Shown in pieces: positions 44,115-55,622 of a DNA stretch of 64,000 nucleotides. The notes under the pieces were generated by a model. That model made no database searches and was not told the DNA's origin. It saw only the letters and a list, made by a program, of their open reading frames with translations. Origin of the DNA: Betaproteobacteria bacterium. GTDB lineage: Bacteria; Pseudomonadota; Gammaproteobacteria; Burkholderiales; CAIKXV01. The stretch covers positions 1 through 64,000 of the forward strand of contig CANGYF010000017.1 in assembly GCA_947458265.1 (NCBI GenBank). The letters are read 5' to 3'. How positions within the stretch are numbered: position 1 is the first letter of the stretch; every line of letters starts with the position of its first letter. The translations under genes and the position numbers were made by a program.

Positions 44115-44289
44115 AATTTGCGCAACAACAACACGAGAAACACACGAACATCAGAACATCACTGCGGCTTGCTACCACTTCACACCGCAGCGCGCACCGC
44201 AACGACCGGCGCGGAGCATACCAGCAACGCATCAAACTGCAGAACAACCTTTGCGTGCCGGCGGGCCGGTGGTCCGCTCGGTTGCCCGG

Positions 44290-45252
44290 TCAGACGTCGC
44301 GCCCCACAGCGAAGGCCGCGAAGTCTATCAGAGAATCGCGGAACTTCGAACCCGGGAGCGAACGAATGGCGTCCTGCGCGCACTGCGCCTCGCGCTCGGC
44401 CTGGCTGCGCGCGTAGGCGAGCGACCCGCATCCCTCCAGGGCCGCGAGCACGTCGCCGAACCGTTCGACCGTACCCTCCTCGATCACCTCGCGCAGCATC
44501 GCGCGCTGAGCATCGGGTGCGTTGGCAAGCGCATGGATCAGCGGCAGCGTCGACTTGCCCTCGGCCAGATCATCCCCCAGGTTCTTGCCGATCGATGCAC
44601 GGTCGCCGGAATAGTCGAGCACGTCGTCGATCAGCTGGAACGCGGTACCCAGGTGCATGCCGTAGGTAGCCAGCGCCTGCTCGTGCGCCGGCGCCTGGTG
44701 CGCAAGCACGGCACCGAGGCGCGCGGAAGCTTCGAACAGCTTTGCCGTCTTCGAGCGCACCACGCGCAGGTACTCGGCTTCGGTCAGGTCGGCATTGTGC
44801 ACGCCGAGCAACTGCAGCACCTCTCCCTCGGCGATCACGTTGGTCGCGTCGGCCAGCACTTCGAGCACCCGCAGGTCCCCGACCCCGACCATCATCTGGA
44901 ATGCACGCGAATAGATGAAGTCGCCGACCAGCACGCTCGCTGCGTTGCCGAACCGCGCATTGGCGGTCGGCCGACCACGGCGCAGCGTCGATTCGTCGAC
45001 CACGTCGTCGTGCAGCAGGGTGGCGGTGTGGATGAATTCGACCACCGCAGCGATCTCGAGGTGGGCGCGTCCGGCATAGCCGGATGCGCCGGCCGACAGC
45101 ACGACCAGCGCCGGGCGCAGCCGCTTGCCTCCGCTCGAGACCAGGTACTCGGCGACCTGCCGGATCAGCGGCACATCCGAGGCGAGCCTGTCGCGTATGA
45201 CCTGCTCTACCGCGTCGAGGTCGGCCTTGATAAGGTTGCGGAAAACTTCCAT
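44290..45252 (-). CDS. ispB: Octaprenyl diphosphate synthase IspB
   Basis: IspB makes the ubiquinone side chain by chain elongation with isopentenyl diphosphate. The 320-residue trans-prenyltransferase has the first Asp-rich motif DDVVD at 82-86 and the second DDVLD at 209-213, plus the substrate-binding GGKRLRPALV near residue 41. It is divergent from rplU, the usual arrangement in proteobacteria. Confidence 0.96.
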   Translation of the reverse strand: MEVFRNLIKADLDAVEQVIRDRLASDVPLIRQVAEYLVSSGGKRLRPALVVLSAGASGYAGRAHLEIAAVVEFIHTATLLHDDVVDESTLRRGRPTANARFGNAASVLVGDFIYSRAFQMMVGVGDLRVLEVLADATNVIAEGEVLQLLGVHNADLTEAEYLRVVRSKTAKLFEASARLGAVLAHQAPAHEQALATYGMHLGTAFQLIDDVLDYSGDRASIGKNLGDDLAEGKSTLPLIHALANAPDAQRAMLREVIEEGTVERFGDVLAALEGCGSLAYARSQAEREAQCAQDAIRSLPGSKFRDSLIDFAAFAVGRDV

Positions 45253-45389
45253 CGGGACTCGGCGCAGGCGCGCGATCGTGAACGTCGGACTTCGGCGGGA
45301 AGCCCGGGAGGATAGCAGGTGCCACCGCCGCCAGGCGCGTACCCCGGTCTGCCGGACGACCGCGGGAACCTCCGAAGGCTTCAGAACCT

Positions 45390-45418
45390 TTGACTGCGGC
45401 CCGCAGCGTGGGTATCAT
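45390..45418 (+). promoter_or_regulatory. Sigma-70 promoter of rplU-rpmA
   Basis: TTGACT (45390-45395), exact 17-base spacer, TATCAT (45413-45418). The start would be near 45425, giving a ~58-base leader to rplU with AGGAG 7 bases before the ATG. Strong by consensus, as expected for ribosomal protein genes. Confidence 0.78.
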
Positions 45419-45482
45419 CGCGGGTTCTGTAGTTTCCGGCATGCGCGGATGCGCCGGCCAGTCCGTTCCCAGGAGCATTCCC

Positions 45483-45794
45483 ATGTATGCGGTCATCCAG
45501 ACCGGTGGCAAGCAGTACCGCGTTGCCGTCGGTGATCAACTGAACATCGAGAAGCTGGCGGTTTCCGTCGGCGATGAAATCGCACTCGACAAGGTGCTGA
45601 TGGTGTCCGACGGCGAGACGTTGTCGATCGGCAAGCCGCTGCTCGAAAACGCGACGGTCAAGGCCACCGTGATCGGCGAGGGGCGCGGCGACAAGGTCCA
45701 CATCTTCAAGATGCGCCGGCGCAAGCACTATCGCCGCAGCCAGGGCCACCGGCAGTCCTACACAATGGTCCGCATCGACACCATCCAGGCCTGA
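45483..45794 (+). CDS. rplU: 50S ribosomal protein L21
   Basis: The 103-residue product has the L21 start [14 protein letters not shown] and the RNA-contact block [16 protein letters not shown]. Length is exactly typical. ATG 45483 is set by AGGAG and by homology; the upstream in-frame extension lies over the promoter. Confidence 0.98.
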   Translation: MYAVIQTGGKQYRVAVGDQLNIEKLAVSVGDEIALDKVLMVSDGETLSIGKPLLENATVKATVIGEGRGDKVHIFKMRRRKHYRRSQGHRQSYTMVRIDTIQA

Positions 45795-45819
45795 GCCGGC
45801 CCGAACACAGGAGTCAAGC

Positions 45820-46077
45820 ATGGCACACAAGAAAGCAGGCGGCAGCTCGCGCAACGGCCGCGATTCTCAGGCCAAGCGCCTCGGCGTGAAGCGCTATGGC
45901 GGCGAAGCCGTCTCGGCGGGTTCGATCATCGTCCGCCAGCGCGGCACGCGCATGCGCGCCGGCGACAACGTCGGCATCGGCCGCGACCACACGCTGTTCG
46001 CGCTGATCGAAGGCCTGGTGAAGTTCGAGCTCAAGGGCGAACAGCTGCGCACGACGGTCAGCATCGTTCCTGCCTGA
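45820..46077 (+). CDS. rpmA: 50S ribosomal protein L27
   Basis: The 85-residue product begins [20 protein letters not shown], the L27 N-terminal arm that reaches the peptidyl-transferase centre, and contains [20 protein letters not shown]. It follows rplU by 25 bases. A terminator lies 26 bases downstream. Confidence 0.98.
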   Translation: MAHKKAGGSSRNGRDSQAKRLGVKRYGGEAVSAGSIIVRQRGTRMRAGDNVGIGRDHTLFALIEGLVKFELKGEQLRTTVSIVPA

Positions 46078-46103
46078 GCAGGAGCCAGCCACCGCGGTGA
46101 CGG

Positions 46104-46138
46104 AGCCCTGCCGGCGACGGCAGGGCTTCTTCTTTTCC
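46104..46138 (+). terminator. Intrinsic terminator after rpmA
   Basis: Perfect 10-bp stem AGCCCTGCCG / CGGCAGGGCT with a GCGA tetraloop, followed by a T-rich tail (TCTTCTTTTCC). A textbook intrinsic terminator separating rplU-rpmA from obgE. Confidence 0.88.
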
Positions 46139-46160
46139 GCAACCCGGCACCATCCTCCAG

Positions 46161-47291
46161 ATGAAATTCGTCGACGAAGCGATCATCGATGTCCTGGCCG
46201 GCAACGGCGGTGACGGCGCGGCCAGCTTCCGCCGCGAGAAGTACATCCCGCGCGGCGGCCCCGATGGCGGCGACGGTGGCCGCGGCGGCAACATCCATGC
46301 GGTCGCGGACCGCAACATCAACACGCTGGTCGATTTCCGGTTCGCGCGTACCCATCGCGCAGGGCACGGCGAGCGCGGGATGGGCTCCGATTGCTACGGC
46401 GCAGCCGGCAAGGACATCACGCTGCGCATGCCGGTCGGCACGCTGGTGTACGACGCGGATACCGGCGCTCCGATCGCCGACCTGGCGCGGGACGGCGACG
46501 TCGCACTGCTCGTGCGCGGCGGCAAGGGGGGCCTGGGCAACCTGCACTTCAAGTCGAGCGTGAACCGGGCGCCGCGCCAGTCGACCCCGGGCGAGCACGG
46601 CGAAGTGCGCAAGCTGCGGCTCGAACTGCGCGTGCTGGCCGACGTCGGCCTGCTCGGCATGCCGAACGCCGGCAAGTCGACGCTGATCCGCGCGGTCTCG
46701 GCGGCGCGGCCGAAGGTCGCCGACTATCCGTTCACGACGCTGCATCCGAACCTCGGCGTGGTGCGCGTCGATATCGACAACAGCTTCGTGATAGCGGACA
46801 TCCCCGGCCTGATCGAGGGAGCGGCAGAGGGCGCAGGCCTGGGCCACCAGTTCCTGCGTCACCTGCAGCGTACCCACCTGCTGCTGCACCTGGTCGACGT
46901 GGTCGACGATGCCCAGGACCCGGTCGACGCAGTACGCAAGATCGCCCGTGAACTCGTCAAGTACGATCCCGCGCTGGGCGACAAGCCGCGCTGGCTGGTC
47001 CTGAACAAGATCGACGCCCTGCCCGACGGCGACGCGGCGAAGCTGCAGAAGGACATCGTGCGCCGGCTGCGCTGGAAGGCACCGGTGTTCTCGATCTCCG
47101 CCGTCTCCGGCGAAGGCTGCCAGCCGCTGATCCGAGCGATCAGCGACCACCTGGCCGCGGCGCGGGCGGCCATCGAGGCTGCAGCCCAGGCGCAGGAAGC
47201 TGCGTCGGCTGCTGCCGCCACTACCACCGCCACCGCCACCTCGCTTCCCGCGACGCCCGTCTCCGACACACTCGGCGCTCCGGATGCCTGA
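46161..47291 (+). CDS. obgE: Obg family GTPase ObgE/CgtA
   Basis: ObgE is an essential GTPase involved in 50S assembly and stress signalling. The 376-residue protein has the Gly-rich Obg fold (residues 1-158), then the G domain with G1 GMPNAGKST at 166-174, [10 protein letters not shown] switch, DIPGLIEGA and LNKID. The last ~40 residues are an Ala/Thr tail ([17 protein letters not shown]) in place of any conserved C-terminal domain. It starts just beyond the rpmA terminator and precedes proB. Confidence 0.96.
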   Translation: MKFVDEAIIDVLAGNGGDGAASFRREKYIPRGGPDGGDGGRGGNIHAVADRNINTLVDFRFARTHRAGHGERGMGSDCYGAAGKDITLRMPVGTLVYDADTGAPIADLARDGDVALLVRGGKGGLGNLHFKSSVNRAPRQSTPGEHGEVRKLRLELRVLADVGLLGMPNAGKSTLIRAVSAARPKVADYPFTTLHPNLGVVRVDIDNSFVIADIPGLIEGAAEGAGLGHQFLRHLQRTHLLLHLVDVVDDAQDPVDAVRKIARELVKYDPALGDKPRWLVLNKIDALPDGDAAKLQKDIVRRLRWKAPVFSISAVSGEGCQPLIRAISDHLAAARAAIEAAAQAQEAASAAAATTTATATSLPATPVSDTLGAPDA

Positions 47292-47339
47292 GCGCCGCCT
47301 GCGCCCCCCGCCCTGCAACCGCCGCACACCCGCCCGACC

Positions 47340-48512
47340 ATGAACCCCGCGAACGCCGCCGCCACCACCGCTGCCGACGGTGCAGAACTACCCGCGTTCA
47401 GCAACGCCAGGCGCGTCGTGGTCAAGGTCGGCAGCAGCCTGGTGACCAACCGTGGGCAGGGCCTCGACCGCGAAGCCCTCGCACGCTGGGCATCGCAGAT
47501 CGCGCGCCTGCGCGCGGGCGGACGCGAGATCGTCCTGGTGTCCAGCGGCGCGATCGCAGAGGGCATGCAACGACTTGGCTGGGCGAAACGCCCGAGCGCC
47601 CTGCACGAACTGCAGGCCGCCGCCGCCGTCGGGCAGATGGGCCTCGCACAGGTGTACGAAAGCTGCTTCCGGGAACACGGGCTGCTCACGTCGCAGATCC
47701 TGCTGACGCATGAAGACCTCGCGGACCGGCGTCGCTACCTGAACGCGCGCAGCACCCTGATCACCCTGCTCGGGCTGGGCGTGATCCCGATCATCAACGA
47801 GAACGATACGGTCACCACCGAAGAGATCAAGCTGGGCGACAACGACACGCTGGCGTCGCTGGTCACCAACCTGATCGAGGCCGAGGCGCTGGTGATCCTG
47901 ACCGACCAGACCGGCATCTTCACCGGCGACCCGCGCCTGGATCCATCCGCGACGCTGCTGGCCACCGCCCGCGCCGGAGATCCCCACCTCGAGTCGATCG
48001 CCGGAGGCGTCGGCAGCGCGATTGCGCGCGGCGGCATGCTGACCAAGGTGCTCGCGGCGAAGCGCGCGGCACGCAGCGGTGCGTACACCATCGTGGCCAG
48101 CGGCGAGGAACCTGAGGTGCTGGTGCGGCTGGCCGCCGGCGAGGCGATCGGCACGCTGCTGGTGCCCGACACCGCGCCGATGGCCGCGCGCAAGCAGTGG
48201 CTGGCCGACCAGTTGCAGGTGCGCGGGCAGATCTCGCTCGATGCCGGCGCGGTGCGCGCGCTGCTGGTCGAAGGCAAGAGCCTGCTGCCGATCGGCGCCA
48301 CCGCGGTGAGCGGCGAATTCGACCGTGGTGAGCTGGTGCGCTGCATCGGGCCCGACGGCGCCGAGGTCGCCCGTGGACTGGCGAACTATCCGTCTGCCGA
48401 GGCTGCACGCATCCTCGGCGTACGTTCGGGCGAAATCGAAGCGACACTCGGTTACGTGGTCGAACCCGAACTGATCCACCGCGACAACCTGGTGGTCACG
48501 GCACGGCCCTGA
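47340..48512 (+). CDS. proB: Glutamate 5-kinase ProB
   Basis: ProB phosphorylates glutamate, the first step of proline synthesis. The 390-residue protein has an amino-acid kinase domain ([45 protein letters not shown]) and a C-terminal PUA domain ([24 protein letters not shown]...). A ~20-residue Ala/Thr-rich N-terminal extension precedes the kinase domain. It follows obgE by 48 bases, as in many betaproteobacteria. Confidence 0.96.
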   Translation: MNPANAAATTAADGAELPAFSNARRVVVKVGSSLVTNRGQGLDREALARWASQIARLRAGGREIVLVSSGAIAEGMQRLGWAKRPSALHELQAAAAVGQMGLAQVYESCFREHGLLTSQILLTHEDLADRRRYLNARSTLITLLGLGVIPIINENDTVTTEEIKLGDNDTLASLVTNLIEAEALVILTDQTGIFTGDPRLDPSATLLATARAGDPHLESIAGGVGSAIARGGMLTKVLAAKRAARSGAYTIVASGEEPEVLVRLAAGEAIGTLLVPDTAPMAARKQWLADQLQVRGQISLDAGAVRALLVEGKSLLPIGATAVSGEFDRGELVRCIGPDGAEVARGLANYPSAEAARILGVRSGEIEATLGYVVEPELIHRDNLVVTARP

Positions 48513-48547
48513 CCACCACGGCCGCACCACGGCCGCGCGGCTTCGCT

Positions 48548-49213
48548 CTAGTCGAGGACAGCCCTCGGATGCAGGCCCGCCTTCAGCGCGGAACGCAGTT
48601 CATTGAGCGAGGCTGCTGCCACCCGACCCGGGCAGAAGATGTCCTGGTGCAGGATCGTGCGCATGCCGGTCGAGTCGTTGCGGTCGACCGGCTCCCAGCG
48701 CGGGGTGCGCACCGGCGTCCAGCGACCGTCGGTGGTGCCGGTCGCGAGCATCATGCGCTCGCGCGACCCGCAGCGAATCGCCTCGAAGGTCACGCTGCGC
48801 GCCCCGCTCGCGCTGCGCGCGACGAACGTGTAGCGCACGTCGCTGCCTGGAACGAGTTGCAGCGACTGCTGGTCGACCGCGAAGCGCAGGTCCGCGCGCA
48901 GCTCCTGGCGCAGCACCACGAGGTCCTTGTCCTGCGGCCACGGTGGCAGTGGAACTGCGAGATCCTTGCCGTCGTTGCCCTCGCCCGGCACCAGCACGTG
49001 CGGCCCGAGTGCAGCGGCCACGGCCTTCGGATCCTCAGCCGCAGGCTTTGCGGCCGAGGCTGCCGGCTGCGTACCGGCGGTACCGCACCCGGACAGGAGC
49101 ACGACCGCAGCCAGCAGGCAATGCAGTGCACCGGCACGCGTGCGGCCGGGCACCGTGCGCAGCCGCACGGAAAGGCCGGCAGGCCGGCAGGCGGCGGGGA
49201 GATCGATACGCAT
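48548..49213 (-). CDS. CNP1-like lipoprotein
   Basis: A 221-residue protein with a long positively charged N-region and a lipobox LSGC (Cys43), so probably membrane-anchored. The body contains DKDLVVLRQELRADLRFAVD and a C-terminal HQDIFCPG segment typical of the CNP1-like family found in neisserial and other betaproteobacteria. Function of the family is unknown. ATG 49213 gives the signal; GGAAG lies upstream. It converges on proB. Confidence 0.84.
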   Translation of the reverse strand: MRIDLPAACRPAGLSVRLRTVPGRTRAGALHCLLAAVVLLSGCGTAGTQPAASAAKPAAEDPKAVAAALGPHVLVPGEGNDGKDLAVPLPPWPQDKDLVVLRQELRADLRFAVDQQSLQLVPGSDVRYTFVARSASGARSVTFEAIRCGSRERMMLATGTTDGRWTPVRTPRWEPVDRNDSTGMRTILHQDIFCPGRVAAASLNELRSALKAGLHPRAVLD

Positions 49214-49319
49214 CGTGACTTCCACTCTGGACCCTGGAGCACGGATTGTAGGCCCCGGCCCCGCTTCGGGTGGCTGAGACCCCTGGACGCGCGACAGGAC
49301 GGCAGCCCCGTGGCTGCGC

Positions 49320-49904
49320 TCAGGCAGCGCGGGGATGGTCCTGGCCGGCCGCAGACACGGCCACTGCATGCGGAGTTTCCAGGTCGGAGTGCAGCGCCGG
49401 CGCGGGGGAGGCGCCAGCCGGACGCCCGCCGGTACGCGGCAGGTAGCGCACCAGTTCAGCCAGCGCGTTGTGGTACACATCGCGCTTGAACTCGACCACC
49501 GCTTCCATCGGGATCCAGTAGTCGCTCCAGCGCCAGGCATCGAACTCCGGCCGCTCGTTGGCGCGCAGGCGCACGTCGCAATCGCGGCCGGTCAGCCGCA
49601 GCAGGAACCAGATCTGCTTCTGCCCGCGATACAGGCCACGCGAATCGCGCCGGGTCCACTGTTCGGGGACGTCGTAGCGCAACCATTCGCGGGTACGGCC
49701 GAGGATGCGGACATGGCACGCCTGCAGCCCGACCTCTTCCTCGAGTTCGCGGTACATCGCCTGTTCCGGCGTCTCGCCGCGCTTCATGCCGCCCTGCGGG
49801 AACTGCCAGGCATCTTCGCGCACGCGCTTGCCCCAGAACACCTGGTTGCGGGTGTTGCTCAGGATGATGCCCACATTCAGGCGATAGCCATCGCGATCGA
49901 TCAC
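49320..49904 (-). CDS. rppH: RNA pyrophosphohydrolase RppH
   Basis: RppH removes pyrophosphate from 5' ends of RNA to begin decay. The 194-residue Nudix protein starts [17 protein letters not shown] and has a complete Nudix box at 38-60 (GG-x5-E-x7-RELEEEVGL), plus the family segment [12 protein letters not shown]. The neighbouring proS is its common partner in betaproteobacterial genomes. The C-terminal ~25 residues are unconserved. Confidence 0.95.
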   Translation of the reverse strand: MIDRDGYRLNVGIILSNTRNQVFWGKRVREDAWQFPQGGMKRGETPEQAMYRELEEEVGLQACHVRILGRTREWLRYDVPEQWTRRDSRGLYRGQKQIWFLLRLTGRDCDVRLRANERPEFDAWRWSDYWIPMEAVVEFKRDVYHNALAELVRYLPRTGGRPAGASPAPALHSDLETPHAVAVSAAGQDHPRAA

Positions 49905-50002
49905 CGCATGCCCCCGGATCCGACTCTATATTGCAAACCTGCGGACGATACGGGATTTTTTCACACTTTCCACGCCATGGGTAGCCGGGGAAACGGCCGG
50001 AT

Positions 50003-50794
50003 TCAGATCAGCAGCCGGTTCTCGCTGTAGGGATTGGCCTGCCGGAGGGCCTCCACGAACGAGCCGAACTCCAGTCCGTGCACCGGTTCGAGCTGGCGCG
50101 CCCGGTCGCGCAGGTGCTGCCAGCGCCAGTCGCCGTCGGCCGTCGCGAATCCGAAGGCGATCATGTTGCCCGGCCGGGCCACCGGCAACAGCAGCACGCG
50201 CCCGGAGAACGCATCGAGAAAGCGGTCGCGGTAGACCGGATACTCCGGCGCGTTGCTCCAGAAATTGACCGCGCATGCGCCCTCCCGGGTCAGGACGGCG
50301 GCCGCATCCGTGAAGAATGCACGGGAAGCACAGGATGCAACCTGGCGGCGTTCGTCGTACACATCGACCAGCAGCAGGTCGACCGACGATGCAGCCACGC
50401 CCGCGAGGTGCTCCGCGGCGTCCCCGAGCGTCACCGCCAGCCGCGCATCGTCCGGCGGCAGCGCGAAATGCTCGCGCGCGATCGCGATCACATCGGGATT
50501 GGCGTCGACGGCCTCCAGTGTGCATCCGGGCAGCCGATGATGGATGTACTTGGCCAGCGAACCGCCACCCAGGCCAAGCAGCAGCGCGCGCCCGGGGTCG
50601 GGCCGGAACAGCAGGCTGCACAGCATGGCCCGGGTATAGGCGAGTTCGAGGCGCACCGGGTCGGACAAGCGCATCGCGCTCTGGATGGTCTTGCTGCCGC
50701 CGAGGAACAGCCGGCGCACCCCCGCCTCATCGCTGTAGCGCACGGAACCTGCCGCACCATCGTTCGTTCCCAGCCAGTCGCGCAACCAGTCCAC
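50003..50794 (-). CDS. Spermidine-synthase-fold methyltransferase-like protein
   Basis: A 263-residue protein with a SAM/decarboxy-SAM pocket (LLLGLGGGSLAKYIHH) and the acidic strand end EAVDANPDVIAIAREHF, as in polyamine aminopropyltransferases. The catalytic Asp of the gatekeeper loop may be in LLLVDVYDER. True spermidine synthases are ~280-300 residues; no speD is linked, so activity is uncertain. No ATG fits: GTG 50794 with GGAG six bases upstream is the best start; GTG 50797 is adjacent. It is divergent from proS. Confidence 0.75.
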   Translation of the reverse strand: MDWLRDWLGTNDGAAGSVRYSDEAGVRRLFLGGSKTIQSAMRLSDPVRLELAYTRAMLCSLLFRPDPGRALLLGLGGGSLAKYIHHRLPGCTLEAVDANPDVIAIAREHFALPPDDARLAVTLGDAAEHLAGVAASSVDLLLVDVYDERRQVASCASRAFFTDAAAVLTREGACAVNFWSNAPEYPVYRDRFLDAFSGRVLLLPVARPGNMIAFGFATADGDWRWQHLRDRARQLEPVHGLEFGSFVEALRQANPYSENRLLI

Positions 50795-50982
50795 CACACG
50801 CTCCACACAGACGATACTCGACGAAAGGATCGGCAGGGCACCCCAACTGCGCTGCGAAACACCCGTAAACTCAGGTGGTTTGCCCGACAGCTTCGGCGAC
50901 CGCGGCGCGCGCTTCGGCGCCAGCCCCCGCCGATCGCCGACCGGGCCGCCTCCACCTTCGACCACGGACTGCAACCTACCCC

Positions 50983-52695
50983 ATGCGCACCTCAGGTTTC
51001 TATCTTGCCACGCTCAAGGAGGCCCCGAGCGAGGCCGAACTCGTCAGCCACAAGCTGATGCTGCGCGCCGGGCTGATCAAGTCGCTCGCACGCGGGCTCT
51101 ACACCTGGATGCCCCTCGGCCTGCGCGTGCTGCGCAAGGTCGAACGCATCGTGCGCGAGGAGATGGACGCCGCCGGCGCGGTCGAACTGCTGATGCCGGC
51201 GGTGCAGCCCGCCGAACTCTGGCAGGAGTCGGGACGCTGGCAGAAGTACGGGCCGGAGCTGCTGCGCATCCGCGACCGGCACCAGCGCGACTACTGCTTC
51301 GGGCCGACGCACGAGGAGGTGATCTCGGACACCGTACGCCGCGACATCAAGAGCTACCGGCAGCTGCCGGTCAACCTGTACCAGATCCAGACCAAGTTCC
51401 GGGACGAGATCCGCCCGCGCTTCGGCGTGATGCGCGCGCGCGAGTTCCTGATGAAGGACGCCTACTCGTTCCACGCCGATGCCGCCAGCCTGCAGCAGAC
51501 CTATGACGCGATGTACCGGGCCTACAGCCGGATCTTCGAGCGGCTCGGCCTGCAGTTCCGCGCGGTCGCGGCAGACACGGGCCAGATCGGCGGCACCGGG
51601 TCGCACGAGTTCCATGTGCTGGCCGATTCCGGCGAGGACGGCATCGCCTACTGCCCCGCCTCGGCATTCGCGGCCAACGTCGAGCTGGCCGAGGCGCTGG
51701 CCCCGGCCGTACCGCGCCCGGCTGCAGGGGCAGCCATGCAGAAGGTATCCACGCCGGGCCTGAAGACCTGCGAGGCGGTCTGCGCAAGCCTGTCTCTGCC
51801 GCTCGAGCAGATGGTCAAGTCGATCGCAGTGGTGGCCGACGGCCGTTTCCAGCTGCTGCTGCTGCGTGGCGACCACAAGCTCAATGAAGTGAAGGCAGGC
51901 AAGCTGCCGGGCTTCGCCGACTTCCGCTTCGCCAGCGACGGCGAGATCCTCGAAGCCCTCGGCTGCGAACCCGGCTACATCGGGCCGGTCGGCGTCGATG
52001 CCGCGATCCCGGTGCACGCCGACCGCAGCGTCGCGGTGCTCGCGGATTTCGCCTGCGGCGCGAACGAGGCCGGCTTCCACCTGACCGGGGTGAACTTCGG
52101 TCGCGACCTGCCGGATACAGTCTCGGTGCACGACCTGCGCAACGTGGTCGAGGGCGACCCGAGCCCGGACGGCGCCGGTCCGCTGGAACTGTGCCGCGGC
52201 ATCGAGGTCGGGCACATCTTCCAGCTGCGTACCCGCTACTCGCAGGCGATGAAGGTCGAGTTCATCGACGAGGCCGGCCAGCCCAGGCCGATGGAGATGG
52301 GCTGCTATGGCATCGGCGTGTCGCGCATCGTAGGCGCGGCGATCGAGCAGGGTTTCGACGAGCGCGGCATCGTGTTCCCGCCCGCGATCGCACCGTTCGA
52401 GGTGGCGATCACCCCGATCGGCCTGCACAAGAGCGAGGCGGTGCGCGCCGCCGCGGAATCCCTCTACGCGGCGATGAAGGCAGCCGGTATCGACGTGCTG
52501 CTCGACGACCGTGACGAGCGTCCGGGAGCGATGTTCGCCGACATGGAACTGATCGGCGTCCCGCACCGGATCGTGCTCGGCGATCGCGGGCTGGCGAAGG
52601 GGGAGTGCGAATACAAGGGCCGCCGGGACGCACAGCCGTCGATGATCCCGCTCGACGGCGCGCTCGCCTTCGTCATGGGCAGGCTCGGCCGGTGA
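50983..52695 (+). CDS. proS: Prolyl-tRNA synthetase
   Basis: ProS charges tRNA-Pro. The 570-residue class II synthetase has motif 1-3 elements ([44 protein letters not shown]), a bacterial-type insertion editing domain around residues 225-400 for mischarged Ala, and the C-terminal anticodon domain. ATG 50983 gives [19 protein letters not shown], the family N-terminus. Confidence 0.97.
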   Translation: MRTSGFYLATLKEAPSEAELVSHKLMLRAGLIKSLARGLYTWMPLGLRVLRKVERIVREEMDAAGAVELLMPAVQPAELWQESGRWQKYGPELLRIRDRHQRDYCFGPTHEEVISDTVRRDIKSYRQLPVNLYQIQTKFRDEIRPRFGVMRAREFLMKDAYSFHADAASLQQTYDAMYRAYSRIFERLGLQFRAVAADTGQIGGTGSHEFHVLADSGEDGIAYCPASAFAANVELAEALAPAVPRPAAGAAMQKVSTPGLKTCEAVCASLSLPLEQMVKSIAVVADGRFQLLLLRGDHKLNEVKAGKLPGFADFRFASDGEILEALGCEPGYIGPVGVDAAIPVHADRSVAVLADFACGANEAGFHLTGVNFGRDLPDTVSVHDLRNVVEGDPSPDGAGPLELCRGIEVGHIFQLRTRYSQAMKVEFIDEAGQPRPMEMGCYGIGVSRIVGAAIEQGFDERGIVFPPAIAPFEVAITPIGLHKSEAVRAAAESLYAAMKAAGIDVLLDDRDERPGAMFADMELIGVPHRIVLGDRGLAKGECEYKGRRDAQPSMIPLDGALAFVMGRLGR

Positions 52696-53414
52696 ACGCA
52701 GCGCGTCGGCGCCTGCTGCGCGCCCTGCCCGGCGTTTCTGCCCGGGCGGCCGCGCTCGCCGCGATTCCCGCAGTGGCAGGGCTGCTGCGCGCAGGCGATG
52801 CACAGGCCGGCGCGCAGCTGTACGAGCCGCTGCAGGCGACGGTACGCGCCTCGCTGTCGCGCGCGATCAGCGACCAGGTCGTGTCGTTCCATGCATTCGA
52901 CACCGACGGCGAGGCGAAGCTCTGGCTGGCCGACATGGGCAGGCGTATCGAGCGGCGCATGCCGGACGAGCAGCTGCGCAAGGAGTTCCTGATGACCCTG
53001 CACTATGAGGCCACGCGCGCGGGCCTCGACGCGCAACTGGTGCTGGGGCTGATCCAGGTCGAGAGCGCGTTCCGCAAGTACGCGGTGTCCAGCGCCGGCG
53101 CGCGCGGCTTCATGCAGGTGATGCCGTTCTGGATCGACGTGATCGGGCAGAAGGACCACAACCTGTTCCACCTGCGCACGAACCTGCGCTACGGCTGCGT
53201 GATCCTGCGCCACTACGTCGACATCGAGCAGGGCAACCTGTTCCGTGCACTCGGTCGCTACAACGGCAGCCTCGGCAAGCCCGAGTATCCGAACCTGGTG
53301 GTAAGGGCCTGGATCAACCACTGGAAGTTCGACCCGAGGTCCGCGACCCGGCTCGCCGCTGGCGATCCGGCGATCCAGGCCCGGAGCGATCAGGCGCCGC
53401 CGCCCCCGCGCTGA
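52692..53414 (+). CDS. Lytic transglycosylase (SLT family)
   Basis: A 240-residue exported murein lyase. The GTG start overlaps the proS stop in GTGA. The signal region begins [10 protein letters not shown] with a hydrophobic run to about [10 protein letters not shown]. The SLT domain has catalytic Glu124 (IQVESAF), the GFMQVMP block and LGRYNGS (AYNxG motif variant). It could supply glycan opening for cell-envelope machines; whether it serves the flagellar rod is only a guess. Its end overlaps yihY on the other strand by 25 bases. Confidence 0.9.
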   Translation: MNAARRRLLRALPGVSARAAALAAIPAVAGLLRAGDAQAGAQLYEPLQATVRASLSRAISDQVVSFHAFDTDGEAKLWLADMGRRIERRMPDEQLRKEFLMTLHYEATRAGLDAQLVLGLIQVESAFRKYAVSSAGARGFMQVMPFWIDVIGQKDHNLFHLRTNLRYGCVILRHYVDIEQGNLFRALGRYNGSLGKPEYPNLVVRAWINHWKFDPRSATRLAAGDPAIQARSDQAPPPPR

Positions 53415-54304
53415 TCGACCGGCTGCCCGGCGGCCGTATCCTGTCCCGCCTGCGCGCGACCGGCCCGCGCCACCGGGATCACCGCGACCAGCACCGCGCC
53501 CATCAGCAGCACCAGCCAGGACAGGTATATCCACATCAGGAAGATCGGCACCGTGGCGAACGCGCCGTAGATCGCATGGTATCCACCGATGTGCGTGACG
53601 TAGAGCCCGAACGCGCGCTTGGTGACCTCGAACAGCACGCCCGCGAACAGGCCGCCGATGGCGGCATCGCCGACCCGCACTGGCTGGTTGGGCAGCGCGT
53701 GGTAGAGCAGCCCGAACGCGACGATGGTCAGCACGAACGGCACCAGCCGCAGCCCGGTGAGCACGAACTCGTCGAGGTAGCCGAACCAGCCCATCGACCA
53801 GGAGACCAGCAGCGAGGTCAGCGACAACCCGGCACCGATCAGCAGCGGACCGACCGTCACCAGCATGCCGTAGACCGCGAGCCGCGGCGCCCGCCGCCCG
53901 ACGTTGCCGGTACGCCAGATGTCGTCGAACGCACCCTCCATCGTCAGCACCAGCACCACGGCCGTCACGACCAGGACGACCAGGCCAATCGCGGACACCT
54001 TTGCCGCGTTCGCCGCGAACTCGCTCAGGTAGACGCTCACGACCCGGTCCGCCGCTTCGGGCAGCAGCGTACGGGTCGCGAATGCGCGCAACTGGTCGGT
54101 GATCTCGCCGAACACCGGGAACGCGCTGACGATCGCGAAGCCGATGGCCAGCAGCGGCACGATCGCGACCAGCGTGGTGAACGCGAGGTTGGAGGCCGAG
54201 TCGACGCAGCGTGCCTCGCGGAAGCGTGCCGTCGCGAGCAGCAGGACCTGCCAGCTGCCGGCAATGGCACACCCCAGGGACTCGGGAAATCGATTGGCGG
54301 ACAC
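53390..54304 (-). CDS. YihY/RNase BN-like inner membrane protein
   Basis: An integral membrane protein with about six helices (SASNLAFTTLVAIVPLLAIGFA; GLVVLVVTAVVLVLTM; FVLTIVAFGLLYHALPN; FLMWIYLSWLVLLMGAVLV). The family was once called RNase BN but has no nuclease evidence; its role is unknown. GTG 54304 (304 residues) is chosen as it gives family length; the frame is open upstream through a tandem repeat and lacks homology. No good ribosome-binding site is seen, so the start is uncertain. Confidence 0.85.
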   Translation of the reverse strand: MSANRFPESLGCAIAGSWQVLLLATARFREARCVDSASNLAFTTLVAIVPLLAIGFAIVSAFPVFGEITDQLRAFATRTLLPEAADRVVSVYLSEFAANAAKVSAIGLVVLVVTAVVLVLTMEGAFDDIWRTGNVGRRAPRLAVYGMLVTVGPLLIGAGLSLTSLLVSWSMGWFGYLDEFVLTGLRLVPFVLTIVAFGLLYHALPNQPVRVGDAAIGGLFAGVLFEVTKRAFGLYVTHIGGYHAIYGAFATVPIFLMWIYLSWLVLLMGAVLVAVIPVARAGRAQAGQDTAAGQPVDQRGGGGA

Positions 54305-54407
54305 TGCAGCGTCGGGGCGGCGCGTAGGCGCCGATCGTCGGAGGGTGGGAAGGCGGATGCAGTCGCGGCACACGACGCGCGGCGGCACGGCGATAGATCG
54401 ACGCGCC

Positions 54408-54438
54408 GTCGTGCAGTCGTGCAGTCGTGCAGTCGTGC
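54408..54438. repeat. 8-bp tandem repeat GTCGTGCA, ~3.9 copies
   Basis: Three exact GTCGTGCA units (54408-54431) and a partial fourth (to 54438) in the spacer between yihY and the wrbA-like gene. A unit not divisible by three argues that it is non-coding; slipped-strand length change is possible. Confidence 0.8.
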
Positions 54439-54527
54439 CGGCAAGCCGGCAGCCGACAGCGCCAGGACCATCGACAGCGGCGCCTATTGTCGCCGTTCCT
54501 GCGCATGGCGCGCAGGCGTTCCTATAA

Positions 54528-55525
<998 letters not shown>

Positions 55526-55552
55526 CCCGCACGCCGCGCCAGGACACCCTCC

Positions 55553-55589
55553 GGTAGCTGGTAGCCGGACATCGCGGCTACCAGCTACC
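55553..55589. terminator. 15-bp perfect hairpin between convergent genes
   Basis: GGTAGCTGGTAGCCG pairs perfectly with CGGCTACCAGCTACC across a 7-base loop; AGCTACC follows once more at 55590-55596. It lies between the DUF2069 stop and the leuA stop and could end transcription from both sides. No T-run is present, so it might instead be an interspersed palindromic repeat. Confidence 0.6.
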
Positions 55590-55622
55590 AGCTACCCGAG
55601 GGACCCGCGGTTTCCCTGGCGC

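Noticed and set aside
53390-53414. 25-bp overlap of transglycosylase and yihY ends
   Set aside because: Short convergent 3' overlaps are common in compact genomes and need no special explanation.
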